Shown: positions 9,009 to 18,693 of the stretch, one piece after another
How positions within the stretch are numbered: position 1 is the first letter of the stretch
Layout of the letters: every line of letters begins with the position of its first letter
Source of the DNA: Clostridiales bacterium
Lineage (GTDB): Bacteria; Bacillota_A; Clostridia; Christensenellales; Pumilibacteraceae
DNA length: 64,000 bases
Direction of reading: 5' to 3'
NCBI GenBank assembly: GCA_031264755.1
Contig: JAISDO010000015.1
Location: forward strand, 1 to 64,000
Notes under the pieces: model-generated
What the model saw: the letters and a program-made list of their open reading frames with translations, nothing else
What the model was told of the DNA's origin: nothing
The model's database searches: none
Program-made: the position numbers and the translations under genes

Positions 9009-9272
9009 ATGAATAAAGACACTAAGGTTGAAATAATTAACAAGTTTGCTAGGTCACAAGGAGATACTGGTAGTCCCGAAGTTCAGATAGCACTATTGAC
9101 TTACCGAATCAATCATCTCACAAATCATCTCAAAATACACGCCAAAGATCACCATAGTAGACGTGGGTTGCTTCAGATGGTAGGATCTCGTCGTAGTTTG
9201 CTTAATTATCTCAAAGACAAGGATATAGAGAGATATCGCAAAATTATAGCTGAGCTAGATTTGCGTAAATAG
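9009..9272 (+). CDS. rpsO: 30S ribosomal protein S15
   Basis: The 87-residue length is standard. It contains the family signature: [20 protein letters not shown], then the [25 protein letters not shown] rRNA-binding region. S15 is a primary binder of the 16S rRNA central domain and helps join the subunits. The start has GGAGA eight bases upstream. The gene precedes pnp, the order conserved in most bacteria, and is probably autoregulated through its leader. Confidence 0.98.
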   Translation: MNKDTKVEIINKFARSQGDTGSPEVQIALLTYRINHLTNHLKIHAKDHHSRRGLLQMVGSRRSLLNYLKDKDIERYRKIIAELDLRK

Positions 9273-9484
9273 TATTATACTACACACAACCGCAGTCTAA
9301 TATGCAATATTGGATTGTGGTGTTTGTGTAACTAAATGCTCCCGCTGCTAAGACACAACCATTGTCAATACCCAAACAGGTTTGAGTTGGATTTTTTGGT
9401 GAGGGCGTTGGGCAGTGTGCTTTGGTTTTGAGCATCAACTAGACAATGTACATTGCGGTTTGTGTATTGTTTTTTGGATTGAAT

Positions 9485-11575
9485 ATGAATTTTATAAAAA
9501 ATAAGCCAAGTGTATTTGAGACCACAATAGGTGATAAAAAAACAACAGTAACTGTAGGTAAGTACGGTGGACAAGCTAATGGTAGCTGTTGGGTGCAGTG
9601 TGGTGATACCATAGTTATGGTTAATGCTACTATGTCTAGTAGTCCTAGACCAGGTATAGATTTTTTTCCTTTGGGGGTTGACTTTGAAGAAAAGCAATAT
9701 GCAATGGGACGCATACCAGGGGGATTCAAGAAGAGAGAGGGACGTGCTAGTGACAAGTCTATACTTACATCTAGATTGATAGATAGACCTCTTAGACCTC
9801 TTTTTCCTAAGGGATTTTTCAATGATGTATCAGTTGTAGCAACTGTATTGTCTGTTGATACCAACATACCACCAGAAGTCTTAGGAATGATTGGTAGTAG
9901 TGTAGCTCTCTCTATATCTGATATACCATTTGGCGGACCCACTGGGTCTGTGGTTGTCGGTCTGTGTGAAGGCAAGTATATCATCAATCCCAACACACAG
10001 CAACGAGCTGAGAGCAAGTTGCACTTGATAGTTAGTGGCACCAAAGATGCTATACTGATGATAGAAGCAGGTGCCAATATGGTGACCGAACAGGAGATGT
10101 TGGACGGCGTCTTGTTTGGTCATGAGGAGATCAAGCGGCAAGTCAAGTTTATAGACTCTATTGTGCAAGCAGTTGGCAAACCCAAATTGCAAATAGACTA
10201 TTACAAAGTAGATGAGGAGTTGGATAGACAAGTTGTAGCTTTTGCTAGCTCCTTGCTAGATGAGGCAATAGATATTGTAGACAGACATGCAAGAGGTGTT
10301 AAGGAAGACGAGATTCTGCAAGCTACTATAGCTCATCTATCTGATGTCTATCCAGACAGTACCAAAGAAATCAAGGACGTATTATATAATTTGACTAAGC
10401 AAAAGGTACGTACCAAAATAATCCAAAGTGGCAATAGACCAGACGGGCGCAAATTGACAGAGATACGTCCCATATGGTGTGAGGTCGCCACGTTGCCTAG
10501 GACGCACGGTAGTGCTGTCTTCACACGTGGCGAGACTCAGAGCTTGACTACTACTACGTTGGGTATGATTAGCGAAGTCCAAAAATTGGAAAATCTGGAC
10601 GAAGAAGCTACTAAACGCTACATGCATCAGTACAATTTTCCTCCTTATAGCACAGGTGAAGCCAAACCTATGAGAGGTCCAGGTAGACGTGAGATAGGAC
10701 ATGGAGCATTGGCAGAGAGGGCATTAGAGCCTGTTATACCGTCAGAGGCTGATTTTCCGTATGCTATACGCACGGTGACTGAGATATTGTCTAGCAATGG
10801 TAGTACTAGTCAGGCTAGTGTGTGTGGCAGTACATTGTCGTTGATGGATGCGGGTGTACCTATCAAAGCTCCAGTTGCAGGCATTGCCATGGGTCTAATC
10901 AAAGAAGGGGACAATGTAGCTGTCTTGTCTGATATCCAAGGATTGGAAGATTTTTTGGGCGATATGGATTTCAAAGTAGCGGGTACTAAGGATGGTATAA
11001 CTGCTATACAGATGGATATCAAAATCAAGGGTATTGATAAGAGTATATTGCATCAAGCACTACAACAAGCTAATGTGGGTAGACAGCATATACTACAACA
11101 TATGCTACAAGCATTAGATCAACCTAGACCTCAACTCAGTAGATATGCACCCAAGATATTGAGTTTTGGGATTGATCCCGAGAAGATTGGGGACGTAATA
11201 GGCAAAGCTGGTAAGGTAATCAACAAGATTATAGAAGAGACAGGTGTCAAGATAGATATAGACGAGAAGGGTACAGTATTTATTGCGACGAGTGATGGAG
11301 ACATGGCTGATAGAGCTAAGCGTATAATACTCTCTATCGTAGAAGATATAGAAGTAGGCAAACAATACGAAGGTGAAGTTGTACGTGCTATAGAAATAGG
11401 TGCTTTTGTCAATTTGTCCCCAGGCAAAGACGGAATGATTCATATTAGCAAACTCAGTGACAAACGAATAGCCAAAGTGACTGACGTAGTCAATGTAGGA
11501 GACAAAGTTGTTGTAGAAGTCATCAAAATTGACGAGAGAGGCAGAGTAGATTTGAGACTTAAGAGCAAACTATAA
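9485..11575 (+). CDS. pnp: Polyribonucleotide nucleotidyltransferase (PNPase)
   Basis: The 696-residue phosphorolytic 3'-5' exoribonuclease is the core of mRNA decay. Domains in order: first RNase PH (about 10-145, KYGGQANGSCWVQCGDTIVMV), a helical linker (about 245-325), second RNase PH (about 325-540, with FTRGETQSL, LMDAGVPIKAPVAGIAMGL and the metal-site D-I-QGLEDFLGDMDFKVAGT), KH (about 560-620, IGKAGKVINKIIEETG) and S1 (about 625-695). The start ATG 9485 gives the usual MNFIKNKPSVFE-type terminus, but its ribosome site is weak (TTGGA). The gap from rpsO holds a possible imperfect hairpin at 9281-9329. Confidence 0.97.
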   Translation: MNFIKNKPSVFETTIGDKKTTVTVGKYGGQANGSCWVQCGDTIVMVNATMSSSPRPGIDFFPLGVDFEEKQYAMGRIPGGFKKREGRASDKSILTSRLIDRPLRPLFPKGFFNDVSVVATVLSVDTNIPPEVLGMIGSSVALSISDIPFGGPTGSVVVGLCEGKYIINPNTQQRAESKLHLIVSGTKDAILMIEAGANMVTEQEMLDGVLFGHEEIKRQVKFIDSIVQAVGKPKLQIDYYKVDEELDRQVVAFASSLLDEAIDIVDRHARGVKEDEILQATIAHLSDVYPDSTKEIKDVLYNLTKQKVRTKIIQSGNRPDGRKLTEIRPIWCEVATLPRTHGSAVFTRGETQSLTTTTLGMISEVQKLENLDEEATKRYMHQYNFPPYSTGEAKPMRGPGRREIGHGALAERALEPVIPSEADFPYAIRTVTEILSSNGSTSQASVCGSTLSLMDAGVPIKAPVAGIAMGLIKEGDNVAVLSDIQGLEDFLGDMDFKVAGTKDGITAIQMDIKIKGIDKSILHQALQQANVGRQHILQHMLQALDQPRPQLSRYAPKILSFGIDPEKIGDVIGKAGKVINKIIEETGVKIDIDEKGTVFIATSDGDMADRAKRIILSIVEDIEVGKQYEGEVVRAIEIGAFVNLSPGKDGMIHISKLSDKRIAKVTDVVNVGDKVVVEVIKIDERGRVDLRLKSKL

Positions 11576-11607
11576 ATCAACGTATGATTGTTGTAAAGTA
11601 GTCCTAT

Positions 11608-11640
11608 GTCGCTCCCACATTAGGGGGCGTGGATTGAAAT
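11608..11640 (+). repeat. Orphan type I-C-like CRISPR repeat
   Basis: A 33-base segment begins GTCGCTCCC and ends GGGGGCGTGGATTGAAAT. It closely matches the consensus layout of type I-C CRISPR repeats: GTCGC start, a short C/G-rich palindrome (GCTCCC with GGGGGC, one G-U), and the GTGGATTGAAAT 3' end. No second copy occurs one spacer length away on either side, and no cas gene lies in the window. It sits 33 bases after the pnp stop codon. Confidence 0.6.
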
Positions 11641-11744
11641 GACAAAATGAGAGCGTAGCAATATTGCATAAACAAGCCTATCCTTGAATATGATGACTAT
11701 AGATTGGTTGTACAGTCTATAGTATTGTTGAGAGGACAAGTATT

Positions 11745-12440
11745 GTGAAAGAAAAGCTTTTTAGAAATGTCTTGACTAACGTAGTTATTGCTGTGGTTGT
11801 GCTGAGTGTGTTTGGAATAACCTACCTTAGTGTAGAGACGCCTGTGCGTAGCAATCCAGATGGAGCTATCAACCGTGGCAATAGCACTGACAAAGTGTCG
11901 CTAATGTTCAATGTGTACAATGGCACAGAGTATATAGATGATATACTTAAGGTCTTAGATACTTACAAGATTGTTACGACTTTTTTTGTTGGAGGTAGTT
12001 GGGTATCCAACAATGAAGAAACATTGCAGCGTATAAGTCACTATGGTCATGAGTTGGGCAATCATGGATATTTTAGACAAGATCATTCCACAATATCTGC
12101 TCAACGCAACAGAGAAGAGATTATGGCTACGCACAAGCTCGTTCAGGCTATACTCAATATAAATATGACCAATTTTGCTCCGCCTTTTGGAGTTTATGGC
12201 AAGCACACTATACAAGAGGCTTCTAATCTAGGTTATAATACTATCATGTGGAGTATAGATAGTTTGGATCAGAGAGATGGCGATCCCAATTTGATACTCA
12301 AGAGAGCAACTGAGCGTGTAAGCGCAGGCGACTTTGTGTTGTTGCATCCCACACAAGCTACATTGCAAGCATTACCCAACATAATACAAGCAATCAAGAC
12401 CAAAGGTTTGCTTGTTGCCCCGGTGAGAGAGTTGATATAA
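11745..12440 (+). CDS. ylxY: YlxY-type polysaccharide deacetylase homolog, probably catalytically altered
   Basis: The 231-residue protein has an N-terminal membrane anchor (about residues 9-28) and an extracellular NodB-fold domain. The first metal motif, normally TFDDG, reads LMFNVYNG, so both usual aspartates are absent. The His motif is HELGNHGYFRQDHS. The second half keeps APPFG and LLHP (the family's R-x-P-x-G and L-x-H motifs, the former without Arg). This suggests a non-catalytic or altered enzyme. Position after pnp and before the M16 peptidase matches Bacillus subtilis pnpA-ylxY-mlpA, supporting the orthology. The start is GTG, with GAGAGGAC upstream. Confidence 0.82.
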   Translation: MKEKLFRNVLTNVVIAVVVLSVFGITYLSVETPVRSNPDGAINRGNSTDKVSLMFNVYNGTEYIDDILKVLDTYKIVTTFFVGGSWVSNNEETLQRISHYGHELGNHGYFRQDHSTISAQRNREEIMATHKLVQAILNINMTNFAPPFGVYGKHTIQEASNLGYNTIMWSIDSLDQRDGDPNLILKRATERVSAGDFVLLHPTQATLQALPNIIQAIKTKGLLVAPVRELI

Positions 12441-12560
12441 TGTCTCTATCTTGCCACTCTCGTACATGATATATGCAATAGTATGAGTAGGTAATAGACG
12501 TCTTTGAGCAATCAATGGTTTGGTTTTGAATATTTAAGTCTTGACGCAATCAACTACATA

Positions 12561-12589
12561 TTGTAAATTATAGTTGAGATGGATATAAT
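12561..12589 (+). promoter_or_regulatory. Promoter of mlpA, predicted leaderless
   Basis: TTGTAA 12561-12566, 17-base spacer, TATAAT 12584-12589. The ATG of mlpA is only eight bases further on and no ribosome site exists, so transcription should begin at or next to the start codon. Confidence 0.65.
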
Positions 12590-12597
12590 AATACGAC

Positions 12598-13857
12598 ATG
12601 ATAAAATTAATAGAATACCCCAATGGGATTAGAGTAGTACTCAACCAAAATTCTCATGTGAGATCGGTATGTGTGGGCATATGGGTAGGAGTGGGGAGCG
12701 TAGCAGAGAGCTTTGAGCTCAATGGTATATCTCACTTTACAGAGCATATGTTGTTCAAAGGGACAGACAAACTCAATGCATTTCAAGTTGCTGATAGTTT
12801 TGAGCGGTCTGGCGCTATGGTCAATGCCTTTACAGGTAAGGAGAGTACGTGTTATTATTTTAAGTGTGTTGACGAGTATTTGGATCATTGTTTTGGTGTG
12901 TTGTCACATATATATTTTGATAGTGCATATCGCAAAGAAGACCTAGACAAAGAACGTAATGTTATTGTAGAAGAGATCAATATGGTAGAAGATGCACCAG
13001 AGGATATAGCATTTGACCTCTTGTCACGTGCCAACTTTGGAGATCAACCGTTGGGTCAAACTATCTTAGGGACAATTGACAATGTCAAGCGTTTTGACAA
13101 ATCTACTATTGATGGTTTTGTAAATCAATTTTATCAGGCTAGCAATATAGTTTTGTCTTTTGCAGGCAATTGTGACCAAAAACTAGTTGACAATATTGTA
13201 TGCAAGTATTTTGTAGATAGGGTTCCCAATCAGCAGGTTGGGGATATCAAGCCTAGTGTATTGCAATATGGCAATGTCAAGAGTTATTTCAAAGATTTTG
13301 AGCAGTCTAATATTATTGTAAGTTTTCCTTCAATTAAATTCAATGACAAATTGTCTACTACTCAATCTGTACTCAATACTATATTGGGAGGGGGTATGAG
13401 TAGTAGACTGTTCCAAACTATAAGAGAGCAAGCTGGATTGGCTTATTCGGTATATACTACACCGTCAGCTTATAGCAATTGCGGGGTCTTCAATATTGTA
13501 GTCAATACATCACCTAACAACACATCGCAGGTGTTGACTAGACTTCGTGCCGAATTAGATAGTTTTGTCAAAGAGGGGGTCAAAGATGCTGAGTTTGAAC
13601 GTGCCAAAGCACAACTCAAATCTGCCTTTGTATTTGGGCAAGAGAGCGTGCAGTCATGTATGATATCTGCAGGCAAGTTGATGATATCAGCTAATGAGTT
13701 GTTTGATCACAACAAGCGAATATCAGATATAGACGCTGTGACTACTACTCAACTCAATGATTTGTCAAGCCAAATATTTGACTTTGATAGAGTATCTTGT
13801 GCTTATGTAGGCAAGGATACAGGGGTGGACTTGTTGCAAGTGCTAAAACTTGGGTGA
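12598..13857 (+). CDS. mlpA: M16-family zinc peptidase (MlpA/YmxG)
   Basis: The 419-residue insulinase/mitochondrial-processing-peptidase type protease has the inverted zinc motif HFTEH (about residues 49-53). The third ligand glutamate lies in the NVIVEEINMVED helix about 75 residues later. It also has the R/Y substrate region (LFQTIREQAGLAYSV) near residues 280-295. It is cytoplasmic, without a signal peptide. The gene lies in the conserved pnp-ylxY-mlpA order. The start codon has no Shine-Dalgarno and lies eight bases from a consensus -10 box, so the mRNA is probably leaderless. Confidence 0.93.
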   Translation: MIKLIEYPNGIRVVLNQNSHVRSVCVGIWVGVGSVAESFELNGISHFTEHMLFKGTDKLNAFQVADSFERSGAMVNAFTGKESTCYYFKCVDEYLDHCFGVLSHIYFDSAYRKEDLDKERNVIVEEINMVEDAPEDIAFDLLSRANFGDQPLGQTILGTIDNVKRFDKSTIDGFVNQFYQASNIVLSFAGNCDQKLVDNIVCKYFVDRVPNQQVGDIKPSVLQYGNVKSYFKDFEQSNIIVSFPSIKFNDKLSTTQSVLNTILGGGMSSRLFQTIREQAGLAYSVYTTPSAYSNCGVFNIVVNTSPNNTSQVLTRLRAELDSFVKEGVKDAEFERAKAQLKSAFVFGQESVQSCMISAGKLMISANELFDHNKRISDIDAVTTTQLNDLSSQIFDFDRVSCAYVGKDTGVDLLQVLKLG

Positions 13858-14032
13858 GGGCAGGTTGTAATTTGGTTTGGTGATGCTATATTGCATAGAC
13901 TTAATATATTGGAGTGTGGGTATTCATTGATATTGTGTACATTAATAAGATTAAATAATACTACAACACGAGACTAGATATTGTGGCAATGCGTCAAGTG
14001 AGTGACAAGATTGATTGGCAATAGGGTGATAT

Positions 14033-14428
14033 ATGACCAAAGATAAAGTAGATACAATGCAGGACAAATTACAATTGATATTTGAGAGACAGCAAGCTCT
14101 TGATGCGTTTATATATGCTCAAAGACCCAAACTTGACTGGGATATAAGTCAACAGTTGCAAAGATTGGCTATGGCGACGATTGTAGAGACTACAGAGCTA
14201 GTGTCTGAGACCAATTACAAATGGTGGAAAAATCCTACTCAATTAGATATGGATGCAATACAAGAAGAATTGGTAGATATACTACACTTTTTTGTCAGCA
14301 TGTGTATAGCTGCAGGTATGGATGCTGACATGCTGTATAACTTGTATGTGAGCAAAAATCAAGAAAATTACAATAGACAGATTGGTACAAGCAAAAAACA
14401 GGGGTATGTAGCAAAGCATACTCAATAG
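14033..14428 (+). CDS. Dimeric (all-alpha) dUTPase-like nucleotide pyrophosphohydrolase
   Basis: The 131-residue all-helical protein fits the dimeric dUTPase/MazG-like superfamily. It has E-T-TELVSETNYKWWK (metal-binding glutamates followed by a Trp-rich segment), EELVDILHFFVSM (second E-x-x-D metal motif), and a C-terminal NYNRQ...SKKQGY tail. Such enzymes hydrolyse dUTP or related nucleotides to keep uracil out of DNA. TAGGGTGAT precedes the ATG. A perfect 16-base palindrome (14445-14460) lies just after the gene. Confidence 0.8.
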   Translation: MTKDKVDTMQDKLQLIFERQQALDAFIYAQRPKLDWDISQQLQRLAMATIVETTELVSETNYKWWKNPTQLDMDAIQEELVDILHFFVSMCIAAGMDADMLYNLYVSKNQENYNRQIGTSKKQGYVAKHTQ

Positions 14429-14680
14429 CAATTTTATTGTTGCATTGGTATATATACCAAACTTTGTCTCAAAAAATTTATTTTGACAAACCAAACTTGT
14501 GCAGCATGATTGACATATATTGGGTAATTTGCTGGATTGTATATTGATACAACTTGCCAAAAACTGTTAGTTATGTTAAACTTAGGTTGTTATGATGCAA
14601 CTTTTGGACATACTTGTACCAATTTGTGTGATAATATCATATTCTGTATGATTTTCAAATTTCTAAGGGGATTCAGTTAA
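14429..14680 (+). other. Intergenic region before ftsK with a 16-base palindrome
   Basis: TTGGTATATATACCAA at 14445-14460 is a perfect palindrome and could be an operator or a small terminator stem. Further on only AT-rich sequence and weak promoter-like hexamers are seen; GATAAT near 14630 is a possible -10. Confidence 0.4.
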
Positions 14681-17600
14681 GTGTTAGATCAAGATGTGGG
14701 TGTAGTTGCATCTCAGCCAAAGAGGTCCAATGTCAGGTTGGGCATTATACTTGCGTGCTTGTCTGGTTTTGTGTTGGTGTGTTTGGTAGCACGCAATGCT
14801 TTTTTTGCTTTTGATGTTATAGCACAGTTTGTTAGCGGATTGCTGGGATTGAGTAGTTATCCTACATTGTTGGGGTTGGGAATGTATGGATACTTTCTTA
14901 TCAGACAACGCAAGCTTACAGTCAGTCGGAGCAAATTTGCTATATTGCTATGTGGTACTGTAGCTTTGGTGTTGTTTTTGCATGTGTTGTCCACTCTTAC
15001 ATTGTATAGTCCCAGTATAGATTTTAATAGTTATTTGCAACAAGTTTATGAATTGCAATTGACAATAGGTGGTGTATTGTGGGGTATAGTTGCCTTTGGT
15101 GTGGTTGCATTGTTTAGTCCAATTGTTGCATCTGTTGTTTTGTTTTTGGCATTTTTGTTGTGTGCATATATCTTCAGTGATTATGGCAAAAGCCCCAAAT
15201 TGGGCAAATGGGGTAGAAAAAAAACTATTGCAACGCCATTTGTCAAGGGTACGGTAGACAATGCCAAACTAGTTGTACCTAATGCCAACCACAATTCGTT
15301 GTATGTAGCGGATATTATCAAGACACAATACAACACGCAGCACAACAGTATAGTTGCAGATGTTGTGCATGAGGGTCAAGTCAACGATCGTATATTGCCT
15401 ATCCAAATGAGCAAGCAGGAGTATGTCAATATACCTGCTCAACAACAATACATTGTTCCTAATTATGACAGTTATAATGCGGAACAATATCAGATGCCTA
15501 ATCAATATACAATGCCAACTAGTACGGCACAACTATACGACAACAATCCTGTAGACAGTCGTACCAAAGCACAACAACTATTGTTTGGCAATTCTCATCC
15601 ATTGGGCAAGTCGTCCAACAATAGCTTGTATTCTTATTCTACAGTAGGCACAGGTTATAAGCCACCCAAATTGTCCAAGATTGCTCCTCCTATCAAGATA
15701 TTTGAGTTTCCAAAAGCTCCAGATATTGAAGACAACTTTGTGCCTGGTGAGATAGTCAATGGAGATCAGATATCCGAAGGCTATGACAAAGTAGGAGGCA
15801 AGACCAAAAAAAAAACCAAGACAAGTAGTATTATGGATAGGGCATATGCTAGTGTTGAGACAGAAGATTTTGGGTTGCCACCAATAACTAATGGCGAATT
15901 GTTTGGCAAATCAAAAGCTAGTGATCCAGCTATGTTGGGGCAGGTAGACGTTGAGTCAAGGCAGCAGACGCCAATTGTCAAAGCATCCAACTTTGATAAG
16001 ATGGGTCAATCTACAATTCAACAACAACCTATTGCTACAACCAACAAGCCCAAACTTGATACCAACACACACAACAACTACAACTCAACTCTCTCGTTGC
16101 AAGATCAAGATATTGTAGATATAGATAGTGTAGGTAGCTTGGTATTAGAGGATGTATACAATCCAATTGCCAAACCTAACGGATCAGGAATCATCAAAGG
16201 TAGTAGTATTGGCAAGAGATTGTATGATCCTAGCTTGCCCTTCAATGACACATCAAGTGACTACAAAGAGCAGGGCAATAGTGGCAGTATTTTTGACAAT
16301 GTCTTTAGTAGCGGATATGTAGAATACAATCGTGACAATCAAGATACAAGTGGTATATTTGATGCTGATATATCTATTGAGGATGTACACTATAGTGCTG
16401 ACACTGCTGCTCCTAAAATAGACCAAATTGAGATAGAGGACTATGCTTCTAAGTTAGCCAAGAAGTCTATTAGGAAGTCCAAACGCTATCTTAGACCTAA
16501 TTTGTCACTACTAAGCAATAATTCTACAGATCCATTAGAACATGCAGTGGATAGTCAAGCCAAAGGTGAGGCATTGTTAAGTACGCTACAAAGTTTTGGA
16601 TTGGATGCAACTATCAAGGATATAGCATATGGTCCTGCTGTAACTAGATTTGAGTTGGAGATGCCGGCAGGCGTGCCTATCAAGAAGATAGAGCAGTACA
16701 CTCACGACTTGGCATACAATCTTGAGAGCAACGGTAGTATTCGTATAGAGATGCCTATACCAGGCAAAAAGGCGGTAGGCATAGAAGTCCCCAATCTCAA
16801 TATAGGTGTAGTGGGACTCAAAGATATACTAGATAGCAAAGAATTTAAGAATGCTAACAGTCCGCTAACATTGGCTTTGGGTAAGGATATATCAGGCAAT
16901 ACGATTGTTGCCAATTTAGAGAAGATGCCTCATCTACTAATAGCAGGTGCTACCGGTAGCGGTAAGAGTGCTTGTATCAATGCTATTATCACTAGCATAT
17001 TGTTCAAAGCTAGTCCAGACGAAGTGCGATTGATATTGATAGACCCCAAACGTGTGGAGTTGTCTGTGTACTCTAATCTCCCACACTTGATAATCAAAGA
17101 TATATTGACCGAGCCCAATCAGGCTATCAATGCGTTGTCATGGGCTATCAATGAGATGGAGCGACGTTATAAGTTGCTTAGTCTTCATAGAGTACGCAAT
17201 ATAGGTGAGTTTAATGAATGCAAAGCTGTTGTAGATGGGACTGAGACCAAATTGCCTTTTGTTGTTATTATTGTGGACGAGCTAGCTGACTTAATGATGA
17301 CCAACAAGAAAGATGTAGAAGACAAGATAAGATCGCTAGCTCAAAAGGCACGGGCTGCGGGCATTCACCTTATTGTAGCTACTCAAAGACCATCTGTAGA
17401 CGTAATAACTGGCACAATCAAAGCCAACTTGCCTAGTCGCATAGCATTCAGTGTGACCAACTATCAAGACTCAAAGACAATATTGGACGAAGGTGGGGCT
17501 GAGAGCTTGTTGGGTAAGGGTGATATGTTGTATTCGCCTATAGACTATAATACGCCCAAAAGAGTGCAAGGTGCTTATATCACAAGTGCCGAAGTTGTGG

Positions 17601-17944
17601 CAGTAGTAGATTACTGCAAGCACAACAATCTATCTAGATTTGACGACAATATAGAGAAAGAAATAATGCACCAAAAAGAGCAATCTATAGATGCCGAATA
17701 CGTGGATTATGACGACATAGATACATTGCTCCCTGAAGTGTTGCGTAGAGTTATAGAGACAGGACAAGCGTCTACTAGCATGATCCAACGTCATTTTAGA
17801 GTAGGCTATGCTAGAGCGTCACGTATAGTAGACCAAATGGAACAGCGTGGATATATAGGTCCACTAGACGGGAGTCGTCCTCGTGAGGTCAAAATAACCA
17901 AAGAGATATACGCAAATGACTTTGGCGATGACCACAAAGATTAG
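14681..17944 (+). CDS. ftsK: DNA translocase FtsK/SpoIIIE
   Basis: The 1087-residue motor is anchored at the division septum and pumps chromosomal DNA into daughter cells or the forespore. Four or five membrane helices occupy about residues 20-180. A long low-complexity linker rich in Asn, Gln, Tyr and Ser spans roughly 190-600. The alpha/beta motor follows, with Walker A AGATGSGKS near residue 754, Walker B VVIIVDELADLMM, and ATQRPSVDVITGTIKANLPSR. The gamma winged helix (SMIQRHFRVGYARASRIVDQM) lies near 1025-1060 and reads orienting sequences. It is longer than Bacillus SpoIIIE (about 790), mostly because of the linker. The start is GTG, ten bases after AAGGGG. Confidence 0.96.
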   Translation: MLDQDVGVVASQPKRSNVRLGIILACLSGFVLVCLVARNAFFAFDVIAQFVSGLLGLSSYPTLLGLGMYGYFLIRQRKLTVSRSKFAILLCGTVALVLFLHVLSTLTLYSPSIDFNSYLQQVYELQLTIGGVLWGIVAFGVVALFSPIVASVVLFLAFLLCAYIFSDYGKSPKLGKWGRKKTIATPFVKGTVDNAKLVVPNANHNSLYVADIIKTQYNTQHNSIVADVVHEGQVNDRILPIQMSKQEYVNIPAQQQYIVPNYDSYNAEQYQMPNQYTMPTSTAQLYDNNPVDSRTKAQQLLFGNSHPLGKSSNNSLYSYSTVGTGYKPPKLSKIAPPIKIFEFPKAPDIEDNFVPGEIVNGDQISEGYDKVGGKTKKKTKTSSIMDRAYASVETEDFGLPPITNGELFGKSKASDPAMLGQVDVESRQQTPIVKASNFDKMGQSTIQQQPIATTNKPKLDTNTHNNYNSTLSLQDQDIVDIDSVGSLVLEDVYNPIAKPNGSGIIKGSSIGKRLYDPSLPFNDTSSDYKEQGNSGSIFDNVFSSGYVEYNRDNQDTSGIFDADISIEDVHYSADTAAPKIDQIEIEDYASKLAKKSIRKSKRYLRPNLSLLSNNSTDPLEHAVDSQAKGEALLSTLQSFGLDATIKDIAYGPAVTRFELEMPAGVPIKKIEQYTHDLAYNLESNGSIRIEMPIPGKKAVGIEVPNLNIGVVGLKDILDSKEFKNANSPLTLALGKDISGNTIVANLEKMPHLLIAGATGSGKSACINAIITSILFKASPDEVRLILIDPKRVELSVYSNLPHLIIKDILTEPNQAINALSWAINEMERRYKLLSLHRVRNIGEFNECKAVVDGTETKLPFVVIIVDELADLMMTNKKDVEDKIRSLAQKARAAGIHLIVATQRPSVDVITGTIKANLPSRIAFSVTNYQDSKTILDEGGAESLLGKGDMLYSPIDYNTPKRVQGAYITSAEVVAVVDYCKHNNLSRFDDNIEKEIMHQKEQSIDAEYVDYDDIDTLLPEVLRRVIETGQASTSMIQRHFRVGYARASRIVDQMEQRGYIGPLDGSRPREVKITKEIYANDFGDDHKD

Positions 17945-18000
17945 CAGCAGGGCAAATTAGATTGCAAATGTACAATTTGATTTGTATGTTGTCTATATGC

Positions 18001-18030
18001 TTGACTTGACATTGAGGGTTGTTGTATAAT
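18001..18030 (+). promoter_or_regulatory. Promoter of rpmF
   Basis: TTGACT 18001-18006, an 18-base spacer, TATAAT 18025-18030, about 58 bases before the rpmF start. Confidence 0.7.
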
Positions 18031-18088
18031 AGGCATTGTAACTAGAGAGGTTGAGATATCTAGGCAATATATTTAGGGAGAGGATACT

Positions 18089-18280
18089 ATGGCAGTTCCA
18101 AAGCGAAAATTATCTAAGAGCAGATCACGCAAGAGATATGCACACTTCACAACTACAGCACCTACACTATCGGCGTGTTCACATTGTCACGAACTCAAGG
18201 TCAATCATAGGGTTTGTCCTGCTTGTGGATATTATGATGGTGTACAACGTATAGTTATAGGGAAGACCAAGAAATCATAG
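18089..18280 (+). CDS. rpmF: 50S ribosomal protein L32
   Basis: The 63-residue protein starts MAVPKRKLSKSRSRKRYAH, the standard L32 N-terminus. It carries a zinc ribbon formed by CSHC and CPAC, so it is the zinc-binding (C+) form. It has its own promoter and an AGGGAGAGGA ribosome site. The rpmF-plsX neighbourhood is widely conserved; the usual yceD (DUF177) gene is absent upstream here. A short terminator candidate with a T-run lies at 18389-18415. Confidence 0.97.
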   Translation: MAVPKRKLSKSRSRKRYAHFTTTAPTLSACSHCHELKVNHRVCPACGYYDGVQRIVIGKTKKS

Positions 18281-18693
18281 TATTGTGATATCAACACAAT
18301 TTGATGTATTGGGTGTATTGATCGCAATTTGGGTGTTGGTGTTGTATGTTTGTATCAAGGTACTATAGCTATAGTTTGATTTACAAGGAGCTTTGTTGTG
18401 AGCAAGGCTTTTTTTGTTGTGTGTAGAGTAAGTAATGGTGAGTTAATATGAGTTTGAGCAAAATCAATCTTATATTTGTCAAAACAATTATTTGATATGA
18501 CGTAGGGTATCTTTTGGGCTACAGGTTGATTATAGTTGCACTGTCTTTATTGTTGTTGTTATGTGCAATTGTGCCAATTGATAGTCTTACTATTTGTTTT
18601 TATCTTGACCTAAATTAATACATTCTTGCTTAGGATTTGATTTGGATTGTGGATTGTTAATAATGGTTGATTTCTTGAGGGGGGGGGAGATTG
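18281..18693 (+). other. 413-base gap between rpmF and plsX with terminator and G9 tract
   Basis: AGCTTTG (18389) pairs with CAAGGCT (18403) and is followed by seven T, a likely rpmF terminator. The rest is AT-rich with no open frame or RNA that I recognise. The gap ends with a run of nine G (18679-18687) that forms the plsX ribosome site. Confidence 0.5.

Noticed and set aside
11600..11745. CRISPR array after pnp
   Set aside because: Only a single repeat-like unit is present; no spacer-repeat periodicity.
14684..17118. Minus-strand frames inside ftsK
   Set aside because: All are shadows of the strong plus-strand FtsK frame.
18051..18254. Open frame overlapping rpmF in another phase
   Set aside because: The L32 frame has family identity and a ribosome site; the other is chance.
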